A DNA stretch of 64,000 nucleotides from Rudaeicoccus suwonensis (lineage in GTDB: Bacteria > Actinomycetota > Actinomycetes > Actinomycetales > Dermatophilaceae): positions 1,674,001-1,738,000 of the forward strand of contig NZ_VIVQ01000001.1 of NCBI RefSeq assembly GCF_007829035.1, in the 5' to 3' direction. The position numbers and the translations under genes are program-made. The stretch's first letter is position 1. Each line of letters begins with the position of its first letter. This document shows, piece after piece, positions 48,842 to 57,552 of this stretch. The notes under the pieces were generated by a model. The model worked only from the letters and a program-made list of their open reading frames with translations, ran no database searches and had not been told where the DNA came from.

Positions 48842-49261
48842 ATGGTTTTCAACGAGAACACCACCAAGCCCGACATCGACTTCCCCGGTGACGAAGCGCC
48901 CGCCGACCTCGTGATCGAGGACATCGAGGTGGGCGACGGTCCGCAGGCTCAGGCCGGCGACCAGATTCGCGCACACTACGTCGGCGTCGCATGGTCGACC
49001 GGCGAGGAGTTCGACTCCTCCTGGAACCGCGGTGAGCCGCTCGGCTTCCAGGTCGGCGTCGGCCAGGTGATCCCCGGGTGGGACCAAGGCCTGGTCGGTA
49101 TGAAGGTCGGCGGCCGGCGCAAGCTCACCATCCCGTCCCATCTCGCGTATGGCGACCGTGGCGCCGGCTCGGCGATCGGGCCGGGGGAGACACTGATCTT
49201 CGTGGTCGATCTGGTGTCGGCCAACAAGCCCGGCGCCGGAGCAGCCTTCGGCATCGGCTGA
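48842..49261 (+). CDS. FKBP-type peptidyl-prolyl cis-trans isomerase, cytoplasmic
   Basis: 139 aa single-domain FKBP: HYVGVAWSTGEEFDSSW, VIPGWDQGLVGMKVGGRRKLTIP, LAYGDRGAG and ETLIFVVDL. There is no signal peptide, so it is the cytoplasmic counterpart of the preceding lipoprotein, from which it is separated by 30 nt. TAGGAG five nt before the ATG is a usable ribosome site. Confidence 0.93.
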   Translation: MVFNENTTKPDIDFPGDEAPADLVIEDIEVGDGPQAQAGDQIRAHYVGVAWSTGEEFDSSWNRGEPLGFQVGVGQVIPGWDQGLVGMKVGGRRKLTIPSHLAYGDRGAGSAIGPGETLIFVVDLVSANKPGAGAAFGIG

Positions 49262-49282
49262 GGCGCCGCCAGCACGTCCCGA

Positions 49283-49288
49283 TAGCGT
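49283..49288 (+). promoter_or_regulatory. TANNNT -10 hexamer, leaderless
   Basis: TAGCGT, 7 nt, then ATG at 49296. Confidence 0.5.
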
Positions 49289-49295
49289 CGGATCC

Positions 49296-50294
49296 ATGGA
49301 ATCACCCCATGGGTCCGGCGCTTTCGATCTGGGTGCGCTGCAGCACGCCGACGGCGACCCGGACGGCCAGTCCGGCGAGAGCACGCTGACCGTCGTCATC
49401 GCCCTGATCGCGAACGTCCTCGTGGCTCTGGCGAAGTCAGCCGCAGCGGTGTTGACCGGATCGGCCTCGCTCGTCGCCGAGGCCGCGCACTCGTGGGCCG
49501 ATTCGGGCAACGAGGTCCTGCTGCTGGTCGCTGATCGCCGCTCCCGACGCGCTCCGGACGAGCAGCATCCGCTGGGCTACGGCCGGGAGGCCTACGTCTG
49601 GTCCATGTTCGCGGCCATCGGCTTGTTCGTCGCCGGTGCGGCCGTCTCGATCTGGCACGGGATCCAGGAGTTGATCAACCCCGAGCCGGCGAGTGATTTC
49701 GCGATCGGTTACATCGTGCTGGTCATCGCGTGCGTGCTTGAAGGCGTCTCCTTCCTGCAGTCCGTGCGGCAGGCGAAAGCCGGAGCGCAGGAGTTCGACC
49801 GCGACCTGCTCGAACACGTCCTGGCCACATCGGACCCGACGCTGCGCGCGGTGTTCGCCGAGGATGCTGCCGCCCTCATCGGGCTCGTCGTCGCGGCCGT
49901 CGGCCTCGGTCTGCACCAGGCCACCGGATCACCTGCCCCGGACTCCATCGGCTCCATCGTCGTGGGTGTGGTGCTCGCCGTAGTCGCGGTCATCCTGATC
50001 CGCCGCAACCTGCGCTTCCTGGTCGGGGAGGAGGTCGACCCGCAGGTGCGCTCGGCAGCATTGAAGTCCATCCTTGCCCGGCCGGAGGTCGACCGGGTGA
50101 CCTATCTGCGGCTGGAGATCGTCGGCCCGCGAAAGGTCTACCTGGTGGGGGACGTCGACCTCGTCGGCGATTCGGTCGAGCACACCGTCGCCGAGCAGCT
50201 GCGTGCTCTCGAGGCCAGGATCTGCGAGGGTCCGGCGGTCGTCGGCGCGGTGCTCAGCCTGTCCGCTGCCGACGAAGAATCGCTGGTGCCCTGA
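49296..50294 (+). CDS. cation diffusion facilitator family transporter
   Basis: 332 aa. Exchanges divalent metal (Zn, Mn, Co or Fe) for protons across the membrane. Transmembrane helices carry the metal-site motifs EAAHSWADSGN (H and D in helix 2) and VFAEDAAALIG (D in helix 5), with EQHPLGYGREAYVW after helix 2 as in the CDF branch with the HPxGYGR signature. The C-terminal domain resembles the cytosolic ferredoxin-like domain. The metal cannot be assigned. Residues 1-28 are an unconserved tail. Confidence 0.9.
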   Translation: MESPHGSGAFDLGALQHADGDPDGQSGESTLTVVIALIANVLVALAKSAAAVLTGSASLVAEAAHSWADSGNEVLLLVADRRSRRAPDEQHPLGYGREAYVWSMFAAIGLFVAGAAVSIWHGIQELINPEPASDFAIGYIVLVIACVLEGVSFLQSVRQAKAGAQEFDRDLLEHVLATSDPTLRAVFAEDAAALIGLVVAAVGLGLHQATGSPAPDSIGSIVVGVVLAVVAVILIRRNLRFLVGEEVDPQVRSAALKSILARPEVDRVTYLRLEIVGPRKVYLVGDVDLVGDSVEHTVAEQLRALEARICEGPAVVGAVLSLSAADEESLVP

Positions 50295-50332
50295 CCCAAC
50301 CGTCGACGACGATTCGCGCCCGGTCGATGAGA

Positions 50333-50338
50333 TACGGT
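50333..50338 (+). promoter_or_regulatory. TANNNT -10 hexamer of pafB, leaderless
   Basis: TACGGT, 6 nt, then ATG at 50345. Confidence 0.55.
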
Positions 50339-50344
50339 CGGGCC

Positions 50345-51322
50345 ATGGCTTCGCCGTCACCCGCCGCAAAGACCGAGCGGCTGCTCAATCTGGTGATCTG
50401 TCTTCTCTACACCCGCCAGCCGCTGTCCAAGGCGCACATCCGACGAGCCGTCCCGCAGTATGGCGAGTCCACCTCCGACGAAGCCTTTGACCGCATGTTC
50501 GAGCGTGACAAGGACGAACTGCGCGACATGGGAATCCCGCTGCGCATGGAGCCTATCGACGCCTATTTCGACGACGAGACCGGATATCGCATCGACCGTC
50601 GCGAGTATGCCCTTCCCGAGATCGCATTCGAGTCCGACGAACTCGCTGTGCTCGGTCTGGCCAGCCGCACCTGGCAGCAGGCCAGTCTCGCCGGCCCGGC
50701 GGCCACCGCCCTGCGCAAACTCGAAGCCGCCGAGGTCGAGCGTGACGCCTCGTCACTCGTCGGCCTCGAGCCACGGATTCGCACCAGCGAGCCTGCCTTC
50801 ACCGCAGTCAAGGATGCGGCGCTGCGGCGGCGGGTCATCACGTTCACCTATCGCAAGGTCGGCGGCGACGCATCCCAGCGGCGGCTGCAGCCGTGGGCTG
50901 TCACCAACTGGCACGGCCGCTGGTATGTCACCGGGTTCGACCTCGACCGAGCTGCGCCGCGCGTGTTCCGCCTCAGCCGGATCGAGGGTGCGGTCCGAGC
51001 GTCCGGCAAGGATGCCGCCTATGACGTCCCGGCGGACCACGATCCGTTGGTGATGATCGCCGGATCCGAACCTGCCAGCACGCCGCTGAGCGCGACCCTG
51101 CTCGTGCGGACCGGCGCCGGCAACGCTCTCCTGCGGCGGGCAGCGTCGCGGACCACCACCGAGGTCGGGACGGAACTCGTGATCGGCTTCACCGACGCGG
51201 AGCTCTTCGCGGACGAGATCGCCGGATTCGGCCCGTCTGTGCGTGTCGTCGATCCGCCGGAACTCCGTCAGGCCGTGATCCGCCGGCTGCAGGCGGCGAT
51301 GCAGAGCAACGGAGCAGCCTGA
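50345..51322 (+). CDS. pafB: WYL-domain transcription regulator PafB
   Basis: 325 aa. Winged helix at the N-terminus (AKTERLLNLVICLLYTRQPLS), then the WYL domain (QRRLQPWAVTNWHGRWYVTG) and a C-terminal WCX extension. With PafC it forms the activator of the LexA-independent DNA-damage response in mycobacteria. The ATG at 50345 is supported by the leaderless-type promoter; an in-frame ATG at 50327 would lie upstream of it. It overlaps pafC by 1 nt. Confidence 0.92.
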   Translation: MASPSPAAKTERLLNLVICLLYTRQPLSKAHIRRAVPQYGESTSDEAFDRMFERDKDELRDMGIPLRMEPIDAYFDDETGYRIDRREYALPEIAFESDELAVLGLASRTWQQASLAGPAATALRKLEAAEVERDASSLVGLEPRIRTSEPAFTAVKDAALRRRVITFTYRKVGGDASQRRLQPWAVTNWHGRWYVTGFDLDRAAPRVFRLSRIEGAVRASGKDAAYDVPADHDPLVMIAGSEPASTPLSATLLVRTGAGNALLRRAASRTTTEVGTELVIGFTDAELFADEIAGFGPSVRVVDPPELRQAVIRRLQAAMQSNGAA

Positions 51323-52287
51323 TGCCCACCAACGAGAGCGCGACCGACCGGCTCGCGAGACTGCTGACGATGGTGCCGTGGCTGATCAACCGGCAGGGTA
51401 TCGACATCGCCGAGGCCGCCGCCGAACTCGGCGTCACCCCTGCGCAGGTCGAGGCCGACCTCAACCTGCTGTTCGTCTGCGGGACGCCCGGGCACATGCC
51501 CGACGACCTGATCGAAGCCGAGTGGGATGTCGGGCGGGTGTACCTGCGCAATGCCGACACCATCGCCCGGCCACTGCGGCTGGGCCTCGACGAGGCAACG
51601 GCGCTCATCGTCGGGCTGCGCGCCCTGGCGGCCGTCCCCGGCCTGGACGAGCACGACGCCGTTGATCGCGCACTGGCGAAACTCGTCGAGGCTGCGGGTG
51701 ATTCGAGCACCGCTTCCGACCGGGTCAAGGTCGCACTGGCTACGACGGTGCCGTCGGACACGTTGTCGGCAGCCCGGACGGCACTGGCCGGTCATCGCCG
51801 CGTCCACCTGACGTACGTCGTCGCCTCGCGGGACGAGACGACCGAGCGCGACGTCGATCCGATGCGGTTGATCAGCCTCGACGGCCACTGGTATCTCGAA
51901 GGCTGGTGCCATCGCGCCGCAGATGTCCGGCTCTTCCGGCTGGATCGCGTGGTCGGCATCGACGTGCTCGACGTCGACGGCACCCCGCCGGCGGAAGCTC
52001 ACCCGCGGGACCTCGGGACCGATCTGTTCACTCCCGGTCCGGACGACCTGCGGGCGACCCTGCGACTGCAGCCGGAGGCGGCCTGGGTCGCCGACTATTA
52101 CCCGGCCGAGACGGTGGATCGGCACGCCGACGGCACATTGACGCTGACTGTCCGCACCGGCGACCTGACCTGGTTGCGGCAATTGGTATGGCGCCTCGGT
52201 GGTGCGGCCGAAGTCCTTGAACCCGCCCACCTGCGTTCCGAAGTGGCGCAGGGCGCCGCGGAGGCACTTGCGGCATACGGCCTGTGA
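51322..52287 (+). CDS. pafC: WYL-domain transcription regulator PafC
   Basis: 321 aa. Same architecture as PafB: helix-turn-helix (RLARLLTMVPWLINRQGIDI), WYL domain (VDPMRLISLDGHWYLEGW) and C-terminal extension. It acts as a heterodimer with PafB. The start overlaps the pafB stop (TGATG), so equal synthesis of both subunits is likely. Confidence 0.92.
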   Translation: MPTNESATDRLARLLTMVPWLINRQGIDIAEAAAELGVTPAQVEADLNLLFVCGTPGHMPDDLIEAEWDVGRVYLRNADTIARPLRLGLDEATALIVGLRALAAVPGLDEHDAVDRALAKLVEAAGDSSTASDRVKVALATTVPSDTLSAARTALAGHRRVHLTYVVASRDETTERDVDPMRLISLDGHWYLEGWCHRAADVRLFRLDRVVGIDVLDVDGTPPAEAHPRDLGTDLFTPGPDDLRATLRLQPEAAWVADYYPAETVDRHADGTLTLTVRTGDLTWLRQLVWRLGGAAEVLEPAHLRSEVAQGAAEALAAYGL

Positions 52288-52607
52288 TGCCGTGGTGGGG
52301 ATGGGTCCTCCTGTGGCTCGCGCTCACAGTTGTCGGTGCCGCATATGTCGCCTGGCGGTTGTGGCGCCTCTGGTCGCCGCTGAAGGCACTGGGGCGGGAA
52401 CTCGCTCAGGCGAGCGATCGTCTCAGCGAGATCGAGCAGCGGGTCCGGGATCTGGAGAGCGAACTGCGGGATGTCGACGACCTCGCGGTGCTGCAGCATC
52501 CGGCCGTCGTGCGGCAGCAGCGCGCCGACCTTCGCCGGCGAACCCGTGCGGAGCGGGCAGCACGCCGACACGCACACCGCCCGGACTGGGTCGATCACGT
52601 AGACTGA
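52287..52607 (+). CDS. small membrane-anchored coiled-coil protein
   Basis: 106 aa. One N-terminal transmembrane helix (WVLLWLALTVVGAAYVAW), then a heptad-like helix (ALGRELAQASDRLSEIEQ...) and an Arg/His-rich tail. No named family was recognised. The ATG overlaps the pafC stop (TGATG); a GTG one codon earlier is equally possible. It sits between pafC and tatA as in related genomes, but its link to either is unknown. Confidence 0.75.
   Translation: MPWWGWVLLWLALTVVGAAYVAWRLWRLWSPLKALGRELAQASDRLSEIEQRVRDLESELRDVDDLAVLQHPAVVRQQRADLRRRTRAERAARRHAHRPDWVDHVD
52600..52605 (+). promoter_or_regulatory. -10 box for tatA-tatC
   Basis: TAGACT, overlapping the stop of the coiled-coil gene. The ~50 nt leader contains a CGACC/GGTCG inverted repeat and GAGGAG before the tatA ATG. 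Confidence 0.4.
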
Positions 52608-52662
52608 CACGTAGGTGCGACCGACGTGAGGTCGACCGCATTCATCCTCTGAGGAGTTCGTC

Positions 52663-53181
52663 ATGTTTCGTGGTGCGATCGAGCCGTGGCACATCGTCAT
52701 CCTGGTGCTCGTCGTCGTCATTCTGTTCGGTTGGAAGAGGCTGCCGGACGCCGCGCGCAGCCTCGGCCGGTCAGCGCGCATCCTGAAGAGCGAACTCAGC
52801 GACCACGAAGACGGCAACAGTCCGGCCGCAGGGCAGACCGTTCCCGGTCAGACGGCACAGCCGGGTGCCGTCCCGGGAGAAGCGTCGGTTCCTGGCTACC
52901 AGCAGCAGTGGGCTCAGCCCACTGCACCCGAGCAGTCCGGCTATCAGCAGCCCGCTGCCACCCCCACATATCAGCAACCTGCCGGATATCCGCAGCAGCC
53001 GGCCCCGGCACCTGCCTACCAGCAGCCCGCTGCCTACCCGCAGCAATCGCCGGTCCAACCCGCCTATCAGCAGGCGCCCGTTGCTCCCGCACAGACCCAG
53101 CCGACTCAGACCCAGCCGTCGCAGCAGCAGCCTCAGGCATATCCGCAGCAGCCTGGTAACCAACCGGGCGCGGGCGCCTGA
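52663..53181 (+). CDS. tatA: Sec-independent translocase subunit TatA
   Basis: 172 aa. Membrane helix ([15 protein letters not shown]), the FG hinge and an amphipathic helix ([20 protein letters not shown]) are those of TatA. The remaining ~120 residues are unlike the usual short tail: Gln/Pro/Tyr/Ala-rich, made of YQQPA- and YPQQP-like units. TatA multimers form the export pore for folded proteins with TatC; no separate tatB is in the window. GAGGAG precedes the ATG by 6 nt. Confidence 0.92.
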   Translation: MFRGAIEPWHIVILVLVVVILFGWKRLPDAARSLGRSARILKSELSDHEDGNSPAAGQTVPGQTAQPGAVPGEASVPGYQQQWAQPTAPEQSGYQQPAATPTYQQPAGYPQQPAPAPAYQQPAAYPQQSPVQPAYQQAPVAPAQTQPTQTQPSQQQPQAYPQQPGNQPGAGA

Positions 53182-53226
53182 TCCACTGCCTCAGGGCAGA
53201 TCTCCGGCGAAAGACGACTCACATCG

Positions 53227-54060
53227 ATGGCGCTGTTACGGCGTAAGGACAATCCGGAAGCCCGGATGTCGTTGGGGGAGCACTTCCGCGAATTCCGACG
53301 ACGGGCGCTGATCGCGGCACTGGCAATCCTTGTTGCCGGCATCTGGGGCTGGATCATCTACGAGCACACAATCATCCCGTGGCTCGAGCACCCTCTCGAC
53401 GTGGTGCACAAGCACAACCCCCGGGCCGGCCTGCTCAACTTCAGCGCCAATGGCGTGACGGAAGCATTCGGCATCAAGCTCAAACTCTCGATCTGGTTCG
53501 GCATCCTGGTGTCGAGTCCGATCTGGCTGTGGCAGATCTGGGGATTCCTTGCACCGGGGTTGACCAAGAAGGAGAAGCGGATCAGCCGCGGCTTCATCTG
53601 CACCGCTGTCCCGTTGTTTGCTCTGGGTTGCTGGGTGTCCACACTCGCGCTGCCCAACGCGATCTCGTTCCTGATCGGCAGCACGCCGAACACCAGCCTC
53701 AGCGCCAACTTCACCGACGCCAACAAGTACGTCTCCTTCGTGACGAAGTTCGTCCTGGCCTTCGGCTTCGCCTTCCTGTTGCCGGTCTTCCTCACCGGTC
53801 TCAACATGCTGCGCATCCTGCCCGGCCGGTTGATGATCAAGAGCTGGCGTGTGGCGATCATGCTCATCGCCGTCTTCTCCGCCGTGATGAGCCCGAGCCC
53901 CGACGCCTGGTCGATGCTGGCGCTCATGGTGCCGATGATCGTGCTCTACTTCGCGGCAGTCCTTATCGCTCTGATCCTGGACAAACGCCGCGCCAAGGCA
54001 CAGGGCGACGCCCGGCCCGACTGGCTCGACCTGCCGGACGATCAACGCTCCACGCTCTGA
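53227..54060 (+). CDS. tatC: Sec-independent translocase subunit TatC
   Basis: 277 aa, six membrane helices. MSLGEHFREFRRRALIAALA at the N-terminus, FGILVSSPIWLWQIWGFLAPGLTKKEK, FALGCWVS, then FLTGLNMLRILPGRLMIK and SPSPDAWSMLALMVPMIVLY are conserved TatC blocks. It binds twin-arginine signal peptides. It lies 45 nt after tatA. The ribosome site at the ATG is weak (GAAAGA). Confidence 0.95.
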   Translation: MALLRRKDNPEARMSLGEHFREFRRRALIAALAILVAGIWGWIIYEHTIIPWLEHPLDVVHKHNPRAGLLNFSANGVTEAFGIKLKLSIWFGILVSSPIWLWQIWGFLAPGLTKKEKRISRGFICTAVPLFALGCWVSTLALPNAISFLIGSTPNTSLSANFTDANKYVSFVTKFVLAFGFAFLLPVFLTGLNMLRILPGRLMIKSWRVAIMLIAVFSAVMSPSPDAWSMLALMVPMIVLYFAAVLIALILDKRRAKAQGDARPDWLDLPDDQRSTL

Positions 54061-54074
54061 CCGGGTCGGGCAAC

Positions 54075-54080
54075 TAGCCT
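54075..54080 (+). promoter_or_regulatory. TANNNT -10 hexamer of helY, leaderless
   Basis: TAGCCT, 7 nt, then ATG at 54088. Confidence 0.5.
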
Positions 54081-54087
54081 GACCACC

Positions 54088-56904
54088 ATGCCGAATCCCG
54101 TTCAGCGCGACGCCGCTGACAGTCGCAACACTGGTGACGGTTCTGAACGACCGCGGTTCGACTCCAGCCACGTCACCCGTTTCGCCGACGGCTACGACTT
54201 TCCGCTCGACGATTTCCAGGTGCAGGGATGCACCGCAGTTCAGCAGGGGCGCGGCGTGCTGGTCGCGGCTCCCACTGGTTCCGGCAAGACCGTGGTGGGC
54301 GAGTTTGCGGCATACCTGGCGGTCCAGACCGGGCGAAAGACGTTCTACACCACGCCGATCAAGGCGCTGTCGAACCAGAAATACACCGACCTGTCCGAGC
54401 GGTATGGCGCAGCCTCGGTCGGCCTGCTGACCGGTGACTCCTCCATCAACGGTGAGGCACCGATCGTGGTCATGACCACCGAGGTGCTGCGCAACATGAT
54501 CTACGCCGGCTCAGCGACCCTGGAACGTCTCGGTTTCGTCGTCATGGACGAGGTGCACTATCTGGCAGACAGGTTCCGCGGAGCCGTCTGGGAGGAGGTC
54601 ATCGTCCAACTACCTCCGTCGGTGCAGGTGATCTCGCTGTCGGCGACCGTGAGCAACGCCGAGGAGTTCGGCGACTGGTTGCGCGAGGTGCGCGGCGACA
54701 CCGACGTGATCGTCGAAGAACACCGGCCCGTGCCGCTGTGGCAACACATGATGGTCGGCCGGTCGTTGTACGACCTGTTCGTCGACGACGACCGTGACAG
54801 CTCGCGATTGCGTGTCAATCCTCAACTGCTGCAGCGCATTTCGCAGATCGAAGCAGACCGGGGGAGTCGTTACGGCAGACGCGAGGACGCCGGTGCGCCA
54901 CGGGGGCGCCACGGCCGCACGAGGGGTGGCAGCGGCCGCGAGGTCGTCCGACAGGGCCGCCCGCCACGCGGCCCGAGCCGTCCGGAGGTCATCGAGGCCC
55001 TCGACCGCGACGGGCTGCTGCCGGCAATCACCTTCATCTTCAGTCGTGTCGGCTGCGAAGCGGCCGTGGGACAACTGTTGTCGTGGGGCACCAACCTCAT
55101 CAGCGATCAGGCCGGCCGACGGATTCGCCGTCTGGTCGAGGAGCGTGTCGCCGGACTTCCCGAGGAGGATCTCGCCGTCCTCGGTTACTACGACTTCGTC
55201 GAAGGCCTCAGCCGCGGGTTCGCCGCGCACCACGCCGGCATGCTGCCGACCTTCCGCGAGATCGTCGAGGAGTTGTTCACTGCCGGCGAGATCATGGCCG
55301 TGTTCGCGACCGAGACCCTCGCACTCGGCATCAACATGCCGGCCCGCACCGTCGTGCTCGAACGCCTGGTGAAGTACAACGGCGAGACCCACGCCGACAT
55401 CACGCCCGCGGAGTTCACCCAGTTGACCGGGCGTGCCGGTCGTCGCGGGATCGACTTCGAGGGCCACGCCGTGGTGCTGCACTCACGTGGCCTCGAGCCC
55501 GATGCCGTTGCGGGTCTGGCGTCGACCCGGACCTTCCCGTTGCGATCGTCCTTCGTCCCCACATCGAACATGGCCGTCAATCTCGTTGCGCAGGTGGGCC
55601 GTTGGCGGGCGCGGCAGGTCCTCGAGCAGTCGTTCGCGCAATTTCAGGCGGACCGCGCTGTCGTGGGGATCGCCCGCGCCATCCAGCGCAATGACGAAGC
55701 TCTGGAGGGTTATGCCGAGGCCATGCGTTGCCACCTCGGCGACTTCACCGAGTACTCCGGACTGCGCCGACGACTCAGCGACCTCGAGAAGGCCACCGGC
55801 AAGCGCCGCTCCGCCAGCAGGCAGGCCGCGGCAGCGGTGTCGCTGACACAGCTGACGCCCGGTGACGTGATCAGCGTGCCCGACGGACGTCGGGCCGGTT
55901 ACGCCGTCGTCATACCGCCGGACCGGCGGCCGAAAGCGGGTGCCGACCCGACCGTGCTCACCCTGGACGCACAGGTGCGCCGGCTCACCGAGACCGATGT
56001 GCGCGACGAGGTCGAGCCGGTCAACCGGTTGCCGATCCCTGCGTCGTTCTCCAGTCGCAGCCCGCGGGCGCGTCGCGACCTGGCGTCGAGCCTGCGCAAT
56101 CTGCTGCGTGCGGAACCGCCGCCCGCGCCCGGCAAGGACAACGGCCCCGACCTACAGGACGCGCAGGAGCGCAAGCAGATCGAGCAGTTGCGCGACCAAC
56201 TGCGCCGGCATCCGTGCCACGACTGTCCCCATCGCGAGCAGCACGCGCGATGGGCCGAACGCTGGTGGCGGCTGCAGCAGGACACCGAGGGCCTGCGCCG
56301 CCAGGTCGACAGCCGCACCCACACGGTCGCGCGGACCTTCGACCGGATCTGCGACCTGCTGTCCGAACGCGGCTATCTCTCCGCGGACGGCGAGCGAGTC
56401 ACCGCCCAGGGGGAAGTGCTGCAGCGTCTCTACGCGGAGAAGGATCTGCTCGCCGCGGAGTGCCTGCACCACGACGTATGGCGCAGGCTGGACCCGGCAT
56501 CACTGGCCGCCGCCGTCAGCTCGCTGTTCTACGAGCCGCGGCGCGATCCTCAGCCCGAAGCTCCGCGCATGCCCAACGATGCCGTGCGCGACGCCCACGC
56601 GGAGATGGTGCGCATCGCCGTCGGCCTCCAACAGGCCCAGCGGCGATTGGGTTTGGCGGTGATGGGGGAACCCGATGCCGGAATCGCCTGGGTCGTGCAC
56701 CGATGGGCAGGCGGCGGCCGGTTGGAGACCGTGCTGCGCGACAGCGACCTGTCGGCAGGTGACTTCGTGCGGCGCTGCAAGCAGCTCGTCGACCTGCTCG
56801 ACCAGATCGCCGCTGCGGCAACACATGCGGTGCTGCGGGAGAACGCTCGCGCGGCAATCGACCTCGTGATGCGCGGTGTCGTCGCGGCCGACCGCCTGGA
56901 CTGA
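54088..56904 (+). CDS. helY: DEAD/DEAH box RNA helicase, Ski2/Mtr4-like
   Basis: 938 aa (Rv2092c type). Walker A APTGSGKT with Lys67, DEVH box Asp154-His157, SAT motif SLSATVSNAEEFGDWL, RecA2 motifs TETLALGINMPART and QLTGRAGRRGID. An Arg/Gly-rich disordered insert (~265-295, RGRHGRTRGG) separates the RecA lobes. The C-terminal DSHCT domain (DFVRRCKQLVDLLDQI) makes it a Ski2-like helicase; the four Cys/His of CHDCPHREQH resemble a small zinc site. It probably unwinds structured RNA. Confidence 0.92.
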   Translation: MPNPVQRDAADSRNTGDGSERPRFDSSHVTRFADGYDFPLDDFQVQGCTAVQQGRGVLVAAPTGSGKTVVGEFAAYLAVQTGRKTFYTTPIKALSNQKYTDLSERYGAASVGLLTGDSSINGEAPIVVMTTEVLRNMIYAGSATLERLGFVVMDEVHYLADRFRGAVWEEVIVQLPPSVQVISLSATVSNAEEFGDWLREVRGDTDVIVEEHRPVPLWQHMMVGRSLYDLFVDDDRDSSRLRVNPQLLQRISQIEADRGSRYGRREDAGAPRGRHGRTRGGSGREVVRQGRPPRGPSRPEVIEALDRDGLLPAITFIFSRVGCEAAVGQLLSWGTNLISDQAGRRIRRLVEERVAGLPEEDLAVLGYYDFVEGLSRGFAAHHAGMLPTFREIVEELFTAGEIMAVFATETLALGINMPARTVVLERLVKYNGETHADITPAEFTQLTGRAGRRGIDFEGHAVVLHSRGLEPDAVAGLASTRTFPLRSSFVPTSNMAVNLVAQVGRWRARQVLEQSFAQFQADRAVVGIARAIQRNDEALEGYAEAMRCHLGDFTEYSGLRRRLSDLEKATGKRRSASRQAAAAVSLTQLTPGDVISVPDGRRAGYAVVIPPDRRPKAGADPTVLTLDAQVRRLTETDVRDEVEPVNRLPIPASFSSRSPRARRDLASSLRNLLRAEPPPAPGKDNGPDLQDAQERKQIEQLRDQLRRHPCHDCPHREQHARWAERWWRLQQDTEGLRRQVDSRTHTVARTFDRICDLLSERGYLSADGERVTAQGEVLQRLYAEKDLLAAECLHHDVWRRLDPASLAAAVSSLFYEPRRDPQPEAPRMPNDAVRDAHAEMVRIAVGLQQAQRRLGLAVMGEPDAGIAWVVHRWAGGGRLETVLRDSDLSAGDFVRRCKQLVDLLDQIAAAATHAVLRENARAAIDLVMRGVVAADRLD

Positions 56905-56921
56905 CGTGGCAGGATGCCGGT

Positions 56922-57479
56922 ATGGCCTTCAACCCCAAGCATCTGGCTCGCGGTGAGCAGATTGACATGGAGATGCGAACCCACGCCAAGGCGATCCTCG
57001 GACCGATCCTCATCGCAATGGTCACCATCGTCATCGCCCTTGCCGGATCGGTGTGGTTCAGCGACAAAGGCTGGTCGGGGTGGCTGACGCTCGCCTTGTG
57101 GATCGTCGCGCTCATCGTGCTGGTGTGGTTCGTCGTGGTGCCGGTGCTGCGGTGGTTGACCACGATCTACGTGATCACCAACCGTCGGCTGATCACTCGT
57201 CGCGGCGTCATCAGCAAGTCAGGACGCGACATACCGCTCTATCGCATCAATGACGTGTCCTACGAGAAGGGCCTGCTCGATCGCATGCTCGGGTGCGGCA
57301 CGCTCGTGGTCCACGATGCCACCGAGCAAACCGGTGTACGGCTGTATGACGTGCCGCGCGTCGAAGAAGTGCAGGTGCGGCTCAACGAGCTGCTGTTCCA
57401 CCACGACGACGGTGGCGACGATGACGGCACCTTCCCGCCCGGCGACCCCCGCTCGCACCACGGACGTTCCGGCTACTGA
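56922..57479 (+). CDS. PH-domain (YdbT-like) membrane protein
   Basis: 185 aa. Two N-terminal transmembrane helices (GPILIAMVTIVIALAGSVWF, WLTLALWIVALIVLVWFVVV), then a bacterial pleckstrin-homology domain with TIYVITNRRLITRRGVISKSG, PLYRINDVSYEKGLLDRMLG and GTLVVHDAT. Function unknown; such proteins are membrane anchored. The start has AGGA at 7 nt as well as CAGGAT at the leaderless spacing. It converges with the exonuclease gene. Confidence 0.85.
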   Translation: MAFNPKHLARGEQIDMEMRTHAKAILGPILIAMVTIVIALAGSVWFSDKGWSGWLTLALWIVALIVLVWFVVVPVLRWLTTIYVITNRRLITRRGVISKSGRDIPLYRINDVSYEKGLLDRMLGCGTLVVHDATEQTGVRLYDVPRVEEVQVRLNELLFHHDDGGDDDGTFPPGDPRSHHGRSGY

Positions 57480-57552
57480 CCGACCACCCCAGCGGCCGCG
57501 GACGTGCTTCGCACCGCATCGTCACGCTCCGGCGAGGGGATCGCCCGCCGCC

